Shown here: positions 1 through 8,582 of the stretch, piece by piece
Layout of the letters: each line of letters begins with the position of its first letter
How positions within the stretch are numbered: position 1 is the first letter of the stretch
Assembly (NCBI GenBank): GCA_017443515.1
Contig: JAFRXM010000019.1
Span: forward strand, 1-33,833
DNA: 33,833 nt
From: Bacillota bacterium
GTDB taxonomy: Bacteria; Bacillota; Clostridia; Peptostreptococcales; Anaerovoracaceae
Reading direction: 5' to 3'
The notes under the pieces: model-generated
Seen by the model: the letters and a program-made list of their open reading frames with translations, nothing else
Databases searched by the model: none
What the model was told of the DNA's origin: nothing
Program-made: the position numbers and the translations under genes

Positions 1-9
1 ACTAAGCTC

Positions 10-372
10 ATGCCCAGGCAGCATGAGACTTTCGTGCTGAAAAGGTCTTTCAGCGATAAGGAGATGGACGCGCTCCGCCGTGGCAATATTCCGCAGGAAA
101 TGGAGGATAAGTGGTTCTGGTACATGAAAGGCCGGACTCTCCGGGCATACCGCAGCTGGACAGGATACTGCATATACCGCATAGAATTTAAGGAAAATAA
201 CGAAAATATCGTTACTGTAAACCGAAATCCTGACCAGTATGGCTGCACCAGTATCGAAGAAGACAACGTGAGATTGAACAAGCTTCTGGACTGGTGGACA
301 AAGGCTCCCTTTGACCACTATAATGAGTGGCTCTCGGAAACATACGACGCGCTGAATAAAAAGGAGTATTAA
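10..372 (+). CDS. hypothetical protein, 120 aa
   Basis: I do not recognise this protein. It is soluble by appearance, rich in charged and aromatic residues (many Trp and Tyr, for example around residues 35-52 and 95-108), with no signal peptide or membrane segment. The reading frame is open to the left edge of the window (the three codons before the ATG are sense), so the true start could lie upstream and the protein could be partial. It ends 7 bases before the next gene, and an AAGGAG at about 360-365 in its 3' end may serve that gene. It probably shares a transcript with it. No function is assigned. Confidence 0.55.
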   Translation: MPRQHETFVLKRSFSDKEMDALRRGNIPQEMEDKWFWYMKGRTLRAYRSWTGYCIYRIEFKENNENIVTVNRNPDQYGCTSIEEDNVRLNKLLDWWTKAPFDHYNEWLSETYDALNKKEY

Positions 373-379
373 AACTATT

Positions 380-1258
380 ATGGCAAGGATCATAAAAAAG
401 GTTTTCGGAGGAATAGACCTTACGTGGCCTAAGCTTATCATCGCGGCGGTCATAGCCGGGGCGTTTACTGCGGCTATGGCTATCATACCGGCGCTGAAAT
501 ACACTTCTTTTCATGCCATCACTGTCACTTTTGAGGTGTGGATACTGTTCGGCATAATTATCATAATGAACAGCAAAAGCAATATAGATTCAGCGCTGAA
601 GTGCTTCGTCTTCTTTTTGATAAGTCAGCCGCTCGTATACCTTATCCAGGTGCCTTTAAGCGCACTGGGATGGGGCATTTTCGGGTATTACAGGACCTGG
701 TTCATCTGGACTCTGCTGTGCCTTCCCATGGGATTTATAGGCTATTACATGAAGATGGGCAAGTGGTGGGGATACATCATTCTTCTTCCGATGATATTCC
801 TGACAGCATATTCTTACTACAATTATTTCTCGGAATTCCAGTTCTCCATGCCCAGGTACATACTGATCTGCCTGTTCTGCGTGTGCGCTATGATACTTTA
901 TCCCATAGCGATATTTGATGATAAGAAAATAAGGACAGCAGGGACCGTCATCAGTGTAGCTGCGGTAATAGCGGTAACGGTTATCTGCCTTCTTAGACCT
1001 CCCGTATACAGCACGGACATTATGGGCAGCAACGAGGAGCACGTGTTCGACGATACCTATACAGTATATCTTGATGACGCGAAATACGGCGACGTATCAA
1101 TAAGATATCTGAAGAGCATAGAATCCTATCTTCTGCATGCAGACTTCAAAAAGTCCGGAGATACGGTCCTTACCATTGTTTCCCCGGCGGGAGAGAAAAC
1201 AGAGTACGATGTGCACATCGAAAGAAATACATTCACATATAAGCGTATAGAACAGTAA
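380..1258 (+). CDS. polytopic membrane protein of unknown function, 292 aa
   Basis: About seven hydrophobic segments can be seen (roughly residues 18-37, 46-63, 70-90, 105-122, 130-150, 160-178 and 187-206). They are followed by a hydrophilic C-terminal part of about 85 residues that should sit on one face of the membrane, probably outside. The tail resembles a small beta-rich domain but I recognise no family. The nearest purine-rich motif is about 13 bases before the ATG, an unusually long spacing, so translation may be coupled to the upstream gene. An AT-rich gap of about 76 bases follows before the signalling cluster. Function unknown. Confidence 0.7.
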   Translation: MARIIKKVFGGIDLTWPKLIIAAVIAGAFTAAMAIIPALKYTSFHAITVTFEVWILFGIIIIMNSKSNIDSALKCFVFFLISQPLVYLIQVPLSALGWGIFGYYRTWFIWTLLCLPMGFIGYYMKMGKWWGYIILLPMIFLTAYSYYNYFSEFQFSMPRYILICLFCVCAMILYPIAIFDDKKIRTAGTVISVAAVIAVTVICLLRPPVYSTDIMGSNEEHVFDDTYTVYLDDAKYGDVSIRYLKSIESYLLHADFKKSGDTVLTIVSPAGEKTEYDVHIERNTFTYKRIEQ

Positions 1259-1288
1259 GATTTTTTTATACAAAAGTATTTCTTTTTA

Positions 1289-1297
1289 TGATAAAAT
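1289..1297 (+). promoter_or_regulatory. possible extended -10 promoter for the signalling cluster
   Basis: A TG-A-TAAAAT extended -10 lies in the AT-rich gap before the PP2C gene. No good -35 is seen at 16-18 bases (TATACA lies 19 bases away). Weak call. Confidence 0.35.
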
Positions 1298-1334
1298 ATA
1301 TTGATATATTTTTGATAATTGCGGCAGGGCGGGT

Positions 1335-2981
1335 ATGAAGAAGACCAGAAAACGTTATTCGGGAATGGAATCGAACATCATCGGCGCTATAGTGATGCTG
1401 ATGGTGGTGTTTGCTGTCGTCGTAAGCGTGCTTGGTGTCCTCAGCTTCAACTCAGCCTTTAAAAAGGAGATCTCAACATCTACCTACCACATGGCGGATA
1501 CCGCTACCATGCTTGTGAACGGCGATGAACTTGACGATTACCTGGCCGGAGAAAAGAAAGAAGAATACCAGCAGGCGAAGAGTTACCTGGATGTCTACTG
1601 CAAAAAGATCCACGTCTCGATAACCTACGTGATAATGGTCGACACCAGCGACTACGGCCACTTCGTATCTGTCTTCAACTGCGTGGACAATTCGGTGGAC
1701 AACACTTCGTACACGGAGTGGGAGCCCGGCTACAGGCGCGAAACGACCAACGACGAATACAGGCGGAAATACAAGGCGATATACGAAAACGGATCCGACT
1801 GCGAGACTGTTTTCCGTTTCAATACCACCGACGGACAGCATCCGCACATCACCACTATGGTACCTGTAAGGGATTCCGAAGGCAATGTTGCCGGAATACT
1901 CTGCATGCAGCGCCCGATAAGCGAGCTCTCCAACGCCAGAAGGCCGTTCCTCATTACCACAGCAGTCTCCGCACTTGTTATCGCTGCAATAGCATCTGTT
2001 TTCATAGCGATGTTCATAAAGAGGCAGGTCGTATCGCCGATCATCAGTGTATCTAAAGAAGCCACGCGCTTCGCCGCAGAAAACACCAAAGGCGAGAGCC
2101 TTGGGAAGATCAGCAGCTACGAGGAACTTCAGAACCTTGCCGGCTCCATAGAAACTATGGAAACTGACATGGTCCGGTACATGGATAACCTAAGCGCGGT
2201 CGCGGCGGAAAAGGAGAGGATAGGCACGGAGCTGTCGCTTGCGAAGAACATTCAGGAGAACTCCATACCGCACAAGTTCCCGGCCTTCCCCGACAGGGAT
2301 GAGTTCGATATCTACGCTTCCATGGACCCCGCGAAGGAAGTAGGCGGAGACTTTTACAACTACTATTTCATAGATGACGACCACCTCGCTCTGGTCATAG
2401 GAGACGTTTCCGGCAAGGGCATACCGGCATCGCTTTCCATGATGGCCACGAACATCATCATGGGCAACAGAGCGATGATGGGCGGAACGCCGGCGGAGAT
2501 AATGCACTACGTCAACAACCGTATCTGCGCAAAGAATACCGTTGGAATGTTCGTCACCCTGTGGCTGGGCATCCTTGAGATCTCCACGGGAAAGCTCACG
2601 TACACGAGCGCGGGCCACGATGACCCCGCCGTATACCGCAGGGACGGAACGTTCGAGCTGCAAAAGACAAAACACGGGCTGGTTGCCGGCGGTATGGCTG
2701 ATATGGTATATAAAGACATTGAGATGCAGCTGAACGAGGGGGACAAGATCTTCCTCTACACCGACGGCGTGCCCGAGGCCACGGACAAGGACAACAATAT
2801 GTACACGGCAGCAAGGATGCTTGAAGCGCTGAATATCCACAGGGAAGAAACGCCTCAGCAGATCCTTAAGGGGATACGCAGCAGCGTGGATGAATTCGTA
2901 GGCGAGGCGCCTCAGTTCGATGACATCACGATGCTGTGCATAGAGTATAAAAAGAATCATACAGGAGGGACAAATGCTTAA
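1335..2981 (+). CDS. membrane-bound SpoIIE-type PP2C serine phosphatase with sensor and HAMP regions
   Basis: This is predicted to dephosphorylate a phospho-serine on a STAS anti-sigma-factor antagonist, as RsbU and SpoIIE do. Order of parts (548 aa): membrane segment at about 13-37, extracytoplasmic sensor at about 38-203, second membrane segment at about 205-228, HAMP-like linker at about 229-285, short coiled coil, then SpoIIE/PP2C domain at about 310-540. Metal-binding acidic residues of the PP2C fold are visible: D339 in GGDF, D357 in GDVSGKG, D477 in YTDG and D529/D530 near the end. The layout is therefore a transmembrane receptor whose output is phosphatase activity. The stop overlaps the start of the STAS gene by 8 bases, so the two are translationally coupled. 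The ligand of the sensor is unknown. Confidence 0.9.
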   Translation: MKKTRKRYSGMESNIIGAIVMLMVVFAVVVSVLGVLSFNSAFKKEISTSTYHMADTATMLVNGDELDDYLAGEKKEEYQQAKSYLDVYCKKIHVSITYVIMVDTSDYGHFVSVFNCVDNSVDNTSYTEWEPGYRRETTNDEYRRKYKAIYENGSDCETVFRFNTTDGQHPHITTMVPVRDSEGNVAGILCMQRPISELSNARRPFLITTAVSALVIAAIASVFIAMFIKRQVVSPIISVSKEATRFAAENTKGESLGKISSYEELQNLAGSIETMETDMVRYMDNLSAVAAEKERIGTELSLAKNIQENSIPHKFPAFPDRDEFDIYASMDPAKEVGGDFYNYYFIDDDHLALVIGDVSGKGIPASLSMMATNIIMGNRAMMGGTPAEIMHYVNNRICAKNTVGMFVTLWLGILEISTGKLTYTSAGHDDPAVYRRDGTFELQKTKHGLVAGGMADMVYKDIEMQLNEGDKIFLYTDGVPEATDKDNNMYTAARMLEALNIHREETPQQILKGIRSSVDEFVGEAPQFDDITMLCIEYKKNHTGGTNA

Positions 2982-3273
2982 TATCATCAAGAAAGAAGAA
3001 GAGGGCAAGCTGCTCTTTGAACTTGAAGGAAGGCTGGACACCATCACGGCGCCAGACCTTGAAAAGGACCTCATGAGCTCGCTGGAAGGCATAAGCGGGC
3101 TGCTTTTGGACTTCGAAAAGCTTGAGTACATCTCTTCAGCAGGCCTGAGGGTGCTTCTTTCCGCCCACAAGGCAACAGCCGGCAAAACAGAGATGAAGAT
3201 CGTGCATGTCAACGACATAATCATGGAAATCTTTGAGACTACAGGTTTTTCGGACATACTTGACATAGAGTAG
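2974..3273 (+). CDS. STAS-domain anti-sigma factor antagonist (SpoIIAA/RsbV type)
   Basis: The 99-residue protein is a single STAS domain. The phosphorylation loop is seen as ISSAGLR at residues 53-59; by comparison with SpoIIAA, S55 is the likely phosphorylated serine. In partner switching the unphosphorylated form binds the anti-sigma kinase and frees its target. It sits between its presumed phosphatase (overlapping start) and a fusion protein carrying a second STAS domain plus a HATPase domain (17 bases downstream), so all the partners are encoded together. The target sigma factor, if any, is not in the window. The domain call is firm; the exact target is not known. Confidence 0.9.
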   Translation: MLNIIKKEEEGKLLFELEGRLDTITAPDLEKDLMSSLEGISGLLLDFEKLEYISSAGLRVLLSAHKATAGKTEMKIVHVNDIIMEIFETTGFSDILDIE

Positions 3274-3290
3274 ATCCGCAGGAGGACGAC

Positions 3291-4871
3291 ATGCCTGAAA
3301 ACACAAAAGGCAGAGAATTAGTCATAGCCCTTGAGGGGCGCATAGACTCCGGCAATTCCGCCGAGGTCGAAGAGCGCATCTTCAGGGAGCTTTCTGATAA
3401 GGACATCGCAGGGGTCGTGCTGGACGCTGAAAAACTCAGCTACATTTCCAGCGCAGGTCTTCGCGTTATTCTAAGGGTCAGGAAGAACTACCCCGATATG
3501 AAGGTCGTCAACGTCTGCCCGGAAGTCTACGACATCCTCGACATGACCGGATTTACCGAGATGATGACAGTCGAGCGGGCCTACAGGGTCGTGAACATAG
3601 AGGGCTGCGAGGAGATAGGGCGCGGAGCTAACGGCACCATCTACCGCATAGACAAGGACAACGTCGTAAAGGTCTACAACAACGCAGACGCGCTTGAGGA
3701 CATAAGGCACGAGAGAGAAGTCGCTAAGCTTGCCCTCATCCTCGGTATACCCACTGCCATCTCATACGATGTAGTAAAGGTAGGGGAAAGCTACGGTTCG
3801 GTGTTCGAACTGCTCAACGCGAGCTCGTTTTCCAAGATCCTCGCGACTGAGCCGGAAAAGATGGACTGGTGCGTCAAAGAATATGTGGAGATGCTCAAAA
3901 AGATCCAGTCCACTCTGGTCCCGAAGGGAAAGCTGCCTGATATAAAGGACGAAGCTCTGAAGTGGGCGCGCTTCATGAAAGACCACATTCCCGAAGATGC
4001 TGCGGAAAAGCTTTTGTCGCTTGTAGAGGCAGTTCCGCACGACGACCACATGGTGCACGGGGATTACCACACAAAGAACCTGATGCTCCAGGGCGACGAG
4101 GTGCTGCTCATCGACATGGATACGCTCGCAATAGGGCACCCGATTTTCGAGCTTGCAGCGATGTTCAACGCTTTTACGGGTTTTTCCGAGTACGATCACA
4201 ATGTTATAAAAGAGTTCCAGGGCTTCGACTTCGAAACAGGCCGCAGCTTCTGGCTCAGATCCCTTGCAGCATACCTTGGGACCGACAACGAAAAGACCGT
4301 TCTTGAGGTGGAGGACAAGGCAAGGGTAGTAGGATACGCGCGCATAATACGCCGCTCCATGCGCCACGGAGGGCTGGAGACCGAAAAAGGCCGCGCCGAG
4401 ATAGAGTTCTGGAAAGAAAGGCTCATCGAAGTGCTCGGAAGGGTGGACAGCCTTGTGTTTGAGCGGAACGAACTGGACGTCGAGGCGGAAGACGCGAATA
4501 TCCCCGCAGTACTGGCTTTTCTTGACCGCCGGCTGGAAGAGGCCGGCTGCCCGATGAAGCTGCAGATGCAGATAGACCTGGCCGTTGAAGAGATATTCGT
4601 CAACATAGCGCACTATGCCTATGCTCCGGGCAAGGGCAGGGTGAAAGTAAACTGCGATGTGTTCGATGATCCGAGGTACGTACAGATACGTTTCACCGAC
4701 AGCGGCATACCGTACGATCCACTTGAACACGAGGACCCGGACGTCACCCTGTCAGCCGAGGAGCGCCAGATCGGCGGCCTTGGCATTTACCTCGTAAAGC
4801 AGGCCATGGACGACGTGCAGTATGAGTATAAGGACGGACAGAACATCCTCACGTTAAAAAAGTTTTTCTGA
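3291..4871 (+). CDS. STAS - APH-like kinase - HATPase (RsbW-like) three-domain fusion
   Basis: In this 526-residue protein, residues 1-98 form a STAS domain with its own ISSAGLR loop (S53/S54). Residues about 104-385 form an aminoglycoside-phosphotransferase/choline-kinase-like fold: glycine loop GRGANGTIY at 110-118, Lys127, catalytic HGDYHTKN at 256-263 and metal-binding IDMD at 274-277. Residues about 400-526 form a GHKL ATPase like RsbW/SpoIIAB, with N-box E433/E434/N438, DSGIP at 470-474 and GGLGIYLVK at 495-503. All active-site landmarks of both kinase folds look intact. Known roles of the parts: STAS domains bind anti-sigma kinases, RsbW-type domains phosphorylate STAS serines, and APH-like kinases phosphorylate small molecules or proteins. 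The substrate of the middle domain is unknown. Confidence 0.88.
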   Translation: MPENTKGRELVIALEGRIDSGNSAEVEERIFRELSDKDIAGVVLDAEKLSYISSAGLRVILRVRKNYPDMKVVNVCPEVYDILDMTGFTEMMTVERAYRVVNIEGCEEIGRGANGTIYRIDKDNVVKVYNNADALEDIRHEREVAKLALILGIPTAISYDVVKVGESYGSVFELLNASSFSKILATEPEKMDWCVKEYVEMLKKIQSTLVPKGKLPDIKDEALKWARFMKDHIPEDAAEKLLSLVEAVPHDDHMVHGDYHTKNLMLQGDEVLLIDMDTLAIGHPIFELAAMFNAFTGFSEYDHNVIKEFQGFDFETGRSFWLRSLAAYLGTDNEKTVLEVEDKARVVGYARIIRRSMRHGGLETEKGRAEIEFWKERLIEVLGRVDSLVFERNELDVEAEDANIPAVLAFLDRRLEEAGCPMKLQMQIDLAVEEIFVNIAHYAYAPGKGRVKVNCDVFDDPRYVQIRFTDSGIPYDPLEHEDPDVTLSAEERQIGGLGIYLVKQAMDDVQYEYKDGQNILTLKKFF

Positions 4872-4879
4872 CAATTTAA

Positions 4880-5743
4880 ATGATAGATCCTAAGAGAACA
4901 GACCTTCACATGCATTCAACAGTCTCCGACGGCACTGATACGCCGGCGGAGATACTTGATAATGCAAGAAAAACAGGTCTTACGCTGTTTTCGCTTACCG
5001 ATCACGACGCGCTTAAAGGCTGCGGCGTAATAAAGGGGCTTCTTAACGGAGAAGACCCCTGTTTCATTACAGGCGTTGAGTTTTCATGCAAGGACGAGGA
5101 CGGCAAATACCACATCCTCGGCTACGGCTACGATCCGGACGCTCCGGCAATAAACGGTGTTATAGATACCGGACACAAATACCGTATAGAAAAGGTTCGT
5201 GCCAGGCTGGACTTCCTTGAGAAGGAATTCGGATTCAGCTTTTCCGAAGAAGATATAAGGCAGCTTTTCGCCCTGGATAACCCGGGAAAACCGCACATAG
5301 GAAATCTCATGGTGCGCTACGGATATGCGGATTCAAAAGAAAACGCGATAAAGCAGTATATCAACCAGATGCGCTTTAAGAGCGAGTACGTGCGCCCGGA
5401 GCAGGCCATAACAGGCATACTGGCATCCGGTGGTATCCCCGTGCTTGCGCATCCCTTTTACGGAAACGGCGACCAGCTGATACTGGGCGAGGAGATGGAA
5501 GAGCGCATAAAAAAGCTTATGGATATGGGCCTTAAGGGCGTCGAGGCGTTCTATTCCGGTTTTACCGCAAAGCTCACAAAACAGATGCTTGCGTACGCTG
5601 CGGAATACGGCCTGTACGTTACTGCCGGCAGCGACTATCACGGAAAGAACAAGATGATACCCATGGGCGACACCGGTCTTGCGGACGCGGAGGAGATCCC
5701 GGAAGGAATGTACAGGTTTTTCGAGGCGGTGCTTGAGCAATGA
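4880..5743 (+). CDS. PHP-domain metal-dependent phosphoesterase (YciV/TrpH-like)
   Basis: The 287-residue protein starts with the PHP signature: DLHMHSTVSDG at residues 8-18, then LTDHDA near 39-44. A later AHPF, and a GSDYHG near the C-terminus, supply further metal ligands. The family includes histidinol-phosphatase-like enzymes, the 3',5'-nucleoside bisphosphate phosphatase RnaAM/YciV and polymerase-associated PHP domains. The length and motif set fit the stand-alone YciV/TrpH group, which acts on nucleotides or RNA 5' ends, but the substrate cannot be told from sequence. It starts 8 bases after the fusion kinase with no visible Shine-Dalgarno, suggesting coupling. It overlaps the next gene by 4 bases. 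Confidence 0.85.
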   Translation: MIDPKRTDLHMHSTVSDGTDTPAEILDNARKTGLTLFSLTDHDALKGCGVIKGLLNGEDPCFITGVEFSCKDEDGKYHILGYGYDPDAPAINGVIDTGHKYRIEKVRARLDFLEKEFGFSFSEEDIRQLFALDNPGKPHIGNLMVRYGYADSKENAIKQYINQMRFKSEYVRPEQAITGILASGGIPVLAHPFYGNGDQLILGEEMEERIKKLMDMGLKGVEAFYSGFTAKLTKQMLAYAAEYGLYVTAGSDYHGKNKMIPMGDTGLADAEEIPEGMYRFFEAVLEQ

Positions 5744-6174
5744 GCAAACTTACTTTCAAATACGTAAGGATACAGGGAAAAAAGCTCGCCAGAAACACCA
5801 TGCAGGGCAAAGGCATCTTCAGCGTGTGCTGGCAGCTGATACAGGACAACGTCATGGAAGGCGAGGACGCGGATCTGTTCAAGGAGATAGATTCATGGTT
5901 TGCGGAGCATCTTCCCTGGCCCCCGCAGTGCAAAAAGCAGGAGCCTGTAGTCTGCTGGTTCAAGACCGAAAATTCCGAGGAGATGCTTAAGATGATAAGG
6001 CCGGCCATGTGGCTTCTGGACAGGTATAACGTCCCTTATTACCTTGTCTACACCAACACGCCGGGCGAGATAGTCTACGAGGATCAGTATCAGATCGCAG
6101 CGAAGTCAGACGGCATCCTTGAGATAGAAGACATACAGAAGTCCTGGTCTCCCGAAGACCCTGAGGAATCATAA
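5740..6174 (+). CDS. hypothetical protein, 144 aa
   Basis: I do not recognise the family. The protein is soluble, mixed alpha/beta by appearance, with several tryptophans (residues 28-70 and near 134) and an acidic C-terminal end. There is no signal peptide or membrane segment. The ATG overlaps the PHP gene stop (ATGA, 4 bases), so the two are almost certainly co-translated. The next gene begins about 20 bases downstream behind an AGGAG. Its position between a phosphoesterase and a lipoprotein phosphatase gives no clear hint of function. Confidence 0.7.
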   Translation: MSKLTFKYVRIQGKKLARNTMQGKGIFSVCWQLIQDNVMEGEDADLFKEIDSWFAEHLPWPPQCKKQEPVVCWFKTENSEEMLKMIRPAMWLLDRYNVPYYLVYTNTPGEIVYEDQYQIAAKSDGILEIEDIQKSWSPEDPEES

Positions 6175-6193
6175 AGATCAAAGGAGCGGAAAT

Positions 6194-7393
6194 ATGAAAA
6201 AGCGCGCAGTTTCACTCATACTGGCTGTTCTGATGATATTTTCAGCGCTCGCAGTCCTTGCCGGCTGCGGGAAAAAAGCTGCAGCCAGAGTCGAGGACCT
6301 GGAACTTGAGCACGAACAGGAATTCGGCGGCGTTTATCTTAAGATGAAGATAGACGATTTCAACGCCAGGGGCTTTACCTATGGCGACAGCGTGGATGTC
6401 ATCTTCAGCAACGGATACAAGCTGGAGGACATTCCATATTACAACGGGTACTATGTAGCTGCCGGCGAGCCGCTTCTTATTGCTTATCCGGGTTACGACT
6501 ACATAAAGGCAGCAGTCAACTACGGCGAAGACCTCTGGGATACAGCAGAGCTGCAGGCCGAACTGAAGGCGGCTCTTAAGGCAGGAAAAGCCGAAGATCT
6601 GTGGCTTTCCGCCAAACTGGAGGAGCATTCCAAAGGCTCTGTAGTCCTCCGCGAGCAGGGGAAGTACCTCGACATCCAGGAAGCCAGGGACATACACTAT
6701 TACGACGAGAGAGAAAAGTATGAGACCGACGAGGAATTCGCCAACTTCCGCGAGATGATGGTCGGAGCACTTAAGGAGAAGACCTTCTACCGTTCCGCTT
6801 CGCCCTGCGACAACCAGCACAACAGAGCTCCTTACGTGGACGCGCTTATAAAAAGGGCCGGCATAAACTGCATCCTCAATCTTGCGGACAACACTTTAAA
6901 GATAGATAAATACATAGCGGCTGACGGTTTTGATTCTCCATATTTCCTTTCGCTGTACAAGAGCGGAAAGGTGATACCCCTTGCCATGGCTATGAACTTC
7001 AGTGCCGACGATTTCAGGGCCAAGATAGTGCAGGGCTTTACAGCCATGCTGGACCAGCAGGGTCCCTATCTGGTGCATTGCACTGAGGGAAAGGACCGCA
7101 CGGGCTTCATATGCATGCTGATAGAAGCGCTCGCCGGCGCATCCTATCAGGAGATCGCGGACGACTACATGAAGACCTACGATAATTACTACAAGATCAC
7201 CGAGGAGAAGGACAAAAAGAAATACGATATCATCCTGGAAATGAACCTCGATGCCATGATAAAAGCGGTCGTAGGGGATGAGAAGGTCGATATAAAGAAG
7301 GCTGATCTTAAGCAGTACGCCAGGAACTATCTGATCGGCGCCGGTATGCCGCAGAACAAGGCCGACCAGTTTATTTCCATGATAAGCAGGTGA
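6194..7393 (+). CDS. lipoprotein with protein-tyrosine/dual-specificity phosphatase-like domain
   Basis: The 399-residue protein has a lipoprotein signal: Lys/Arg start, hydrophobic core, and lipobox LAGC with Cys25 as the lipid-modified residue. It should therefore sit on the outer face of the membrane. The second half carries a CX5R phosphatase loop, HCTEGKDRTGF, with C296 and R302. Before it lies an FYRSASP stretch of the kind found in bacterial tyrosine phosphatases of the Y_phosphatase3 group, some of which act on phosphoinositides or phosphoproteins. Residues about 30-180 form a separate N-terminal part that I do not recognise. It is preceded by a good AAGGAG and followed 10 bases later by a small membrane protein. 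An extracytoplasmic phosphatase next to partner-switching genes is notable. Confidence 0.85.
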   Translation: MKKRAVSLILAVLMIFSALAVLAGCGKKAAARVEDLELEHEQEFGGVYLKMKIDDFNARGFTYGDSVDVIFSNGYKLEDIPYYNGYYVAAGEPLLIAYPGYDYIKAAVNYGEDLWDTAELQAELKAALKAGKAEDLWLSAKLEEHSKGSVVLREQGKYLDIQEARDIHYYDEREKYETDEEFANFREMMVGALKEKTFYRSASPCDNQHNRAPYVDALIKRAGINCILNLADNTLKIDKYIAADGFDSPYFLSLYKSGKVIPLAMAMNFSADDFRAKIVQGFTAMLDQQGPYLVHCTEGKDRTGFICMLIEALAGASYQEIADDYMKTYDNYYKITEEKDKKKYDIILEMNLDAMIKAVVGDEKVDIKKADLKQYARNYLIGAGMPQNKADQFISMISR

Positions 7394-7403
7394 GGATATA
7401 AAA

Positions 7404-7793
7404 ATGCCCTACGAGAACATGACTGAGCGCGAGATGCTTATGGAGCTAATGGAAGACAAGAAGCGCAGGGACAGGTTCAGATACGTGAAGATCGCCGCTG
7501 CTGTGCTCATCCTTATACTGATCATAGTGTTCGCGGTTAAATTTCTGGTGCCGATGACAGGCTATGTCAAGAGCATAGAGGAGTCCATGACCGGAATACA
7601 GGCCGAAGTGGACGCGATCAAAGGACAGGCGCAGACACTTATGGATGACATGCAGTCGAAGCTCGACGAAATGGACCTTGAGAGCCTGCAGGAGCTGTCG
7701 GACAAGCTGCAGGACGTCGATATAGATTCTGTAAAGGAAACGGTCGAAAAGCTCGGAAACCTCGTAAACAAGTTTCCCTGGCTTTTCAGGTGA
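7404..7793 (+). CDS. small single-pass membrane protein with coiled coil, 129 aa
   Basis: A charged N-terminus (about 25 residues) is followed by one membrane segment at about 27-47. A long amphipathic helix at about 53-122, rich in Glu, Asp, Leu and Met with heptad-like spacing, suggests a coiled coil. The protein probably anchors or oligomerises on the membrane. It follows the lipoprotein phosphatase by 10 bases, so they may work together at the cell surface. I recognise no family. The -35 of the next promoter begins at its stop codon, so this is probably the last gene of the signalling cluster. Confidence 0.75.
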   Translation: MPYENMTEREMLMELMEDKKRRDRFRYVKIAAAVLILILIIVFAVKFLVPMTGYVKSIEESMTGIQAEVDAIKGQAQTLMDDMQSKLDEMDLESLQELSDKLQDVDIDSVKETVEKLGNLVNKFPWLFR

Positions 7794-7822
7794 TTGATAA
7801 AAAGTACGTTTTAGGATATAAT
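7794..7822 (+). promoter_or_regulatory. consensus-like promoter for the GGGtGRT operon
   Basis: TTGATA and TATAAT are separated by exactly 17 bases. The -35 overlaps the end of the upstream gene. The start codon of the first gene is 50 bases beyond the -10, behind an AAGGAGG. This should be a strong housekeeping promoter. Confidence 0.75.
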
Positions 7823-7871
7823 TGAATTTGTGGAAATAAAGGATCACAGTTGATATAAGGAGGACGATTCC

Positions 7872-8564
7872 ATGATCTATTCAACAGAAGTCAGGGGTAT
7901 GTGCCCGGTACACCAGGGCGCAGCTCACGGCGCCGCGGCTATACCCGAAGAAGGAAAATGGGTAAAAGCGCGTGAATTAAAGGACATATCCGGCTATACA
8001 CACGGTATAGGCTGGTGCGCTCCGCAGCAGGGTGCCTGCAAGCTGTCCCTCAACGTAAAGGACGGCGTCATCCAGGAAGCTCTTGTGGAGACCATAGGCT
8101 GTTCCGGAATGACTCATTCTGCAGCTATGGCAGCTGAGATACTCCCCGGCAGGACCATACTTGAGGCGCTCAACACTGACCTGGTCTGCGACGCTATCAA
8201 CACCGCAATGAGAGAGCTCTTTCTGCAGATCGTCTACGGACGCACGCAGAGCGCATTTTCAGAAGGCGGTCTTCAGATAGGCGCAGGCCTGGAGGACCTC
8301 GGCAAGGGCACCAGATCCATGATAGGAACCACCTACGGAACCCTCGAGAAAGGCCCCAGGTACCTTGATCTTACAGAAGGCTATATCACAAAGCTGGCCC
8401 TGGATGAGAACGACGAGATCATAGGCTACCAGTACCTTAACTTCGGAAAGATGATGGACTTCATCAAGGCCGGAGACGAGCCCGCAGAAGCTCTTAAGAA
8501 AGCTTCCGGACAGTACGGACGCGTAGCCGATGCGGCTAAGCTCATCGATCCGCGCAAAGAGTAG
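7872..8564 (+). CDS. NifU/IscU-like iron-sulfur scaffold homologue paired with GGGtGRT protein
   Basis: The 230-residue protein contains an IscU/NifU-N-like core: C49 and C56 in a GWCAPQQGAC stretch, then GCSGMTHSAAMAAEIL with C77, and C106. The GCSG...A-E-I-L-G pattern matches the second cysteine motif of Fe-S scaffold proteins. The C-terminal 110 residues go beyond that fold and are not recognised. Homologues are usually annotated as Fe-S cluster assembly scaffold and sit next to a GGGtGRT gene, as here (18 bases downstream). Whether it builds Fe-S clusters is not established. Its strong promoter and strong ribosome binding site suggest abundant expression. No IscS-like desulfurase lies nearby. 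Confidence 0.75.
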   Translation: MIYSTEVRGMCPVHQGAAHGAAAIPEEGKWVKARELKDISGYTHGIGWCAPQQGACKLSLNVKDGVIQEALVETIGCSGMTHSAAMAAEILPGRTILEALNTDLVCDAINTAMRELFLQIVYGRTQSAFSEGGLQIGAGLEDLGKGTRSMIGTTYGTLEKGPRYLDLTEGYITKLALDENDEIIGYQYLNFGKMMDFIKAGDEPAEALKKASGQYGRVADAAKLIDPRKE

Positions 8565-8582
8565 AGCAGGGAGGACTAAACA

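Noticed and set aside
2190-3266. A 358-codon open frame on the - strand opposite the PP2C and STAS genes.
   Set aside because: Both sense genes are certain from their motifs; the antisense product has no family features and no start signal.
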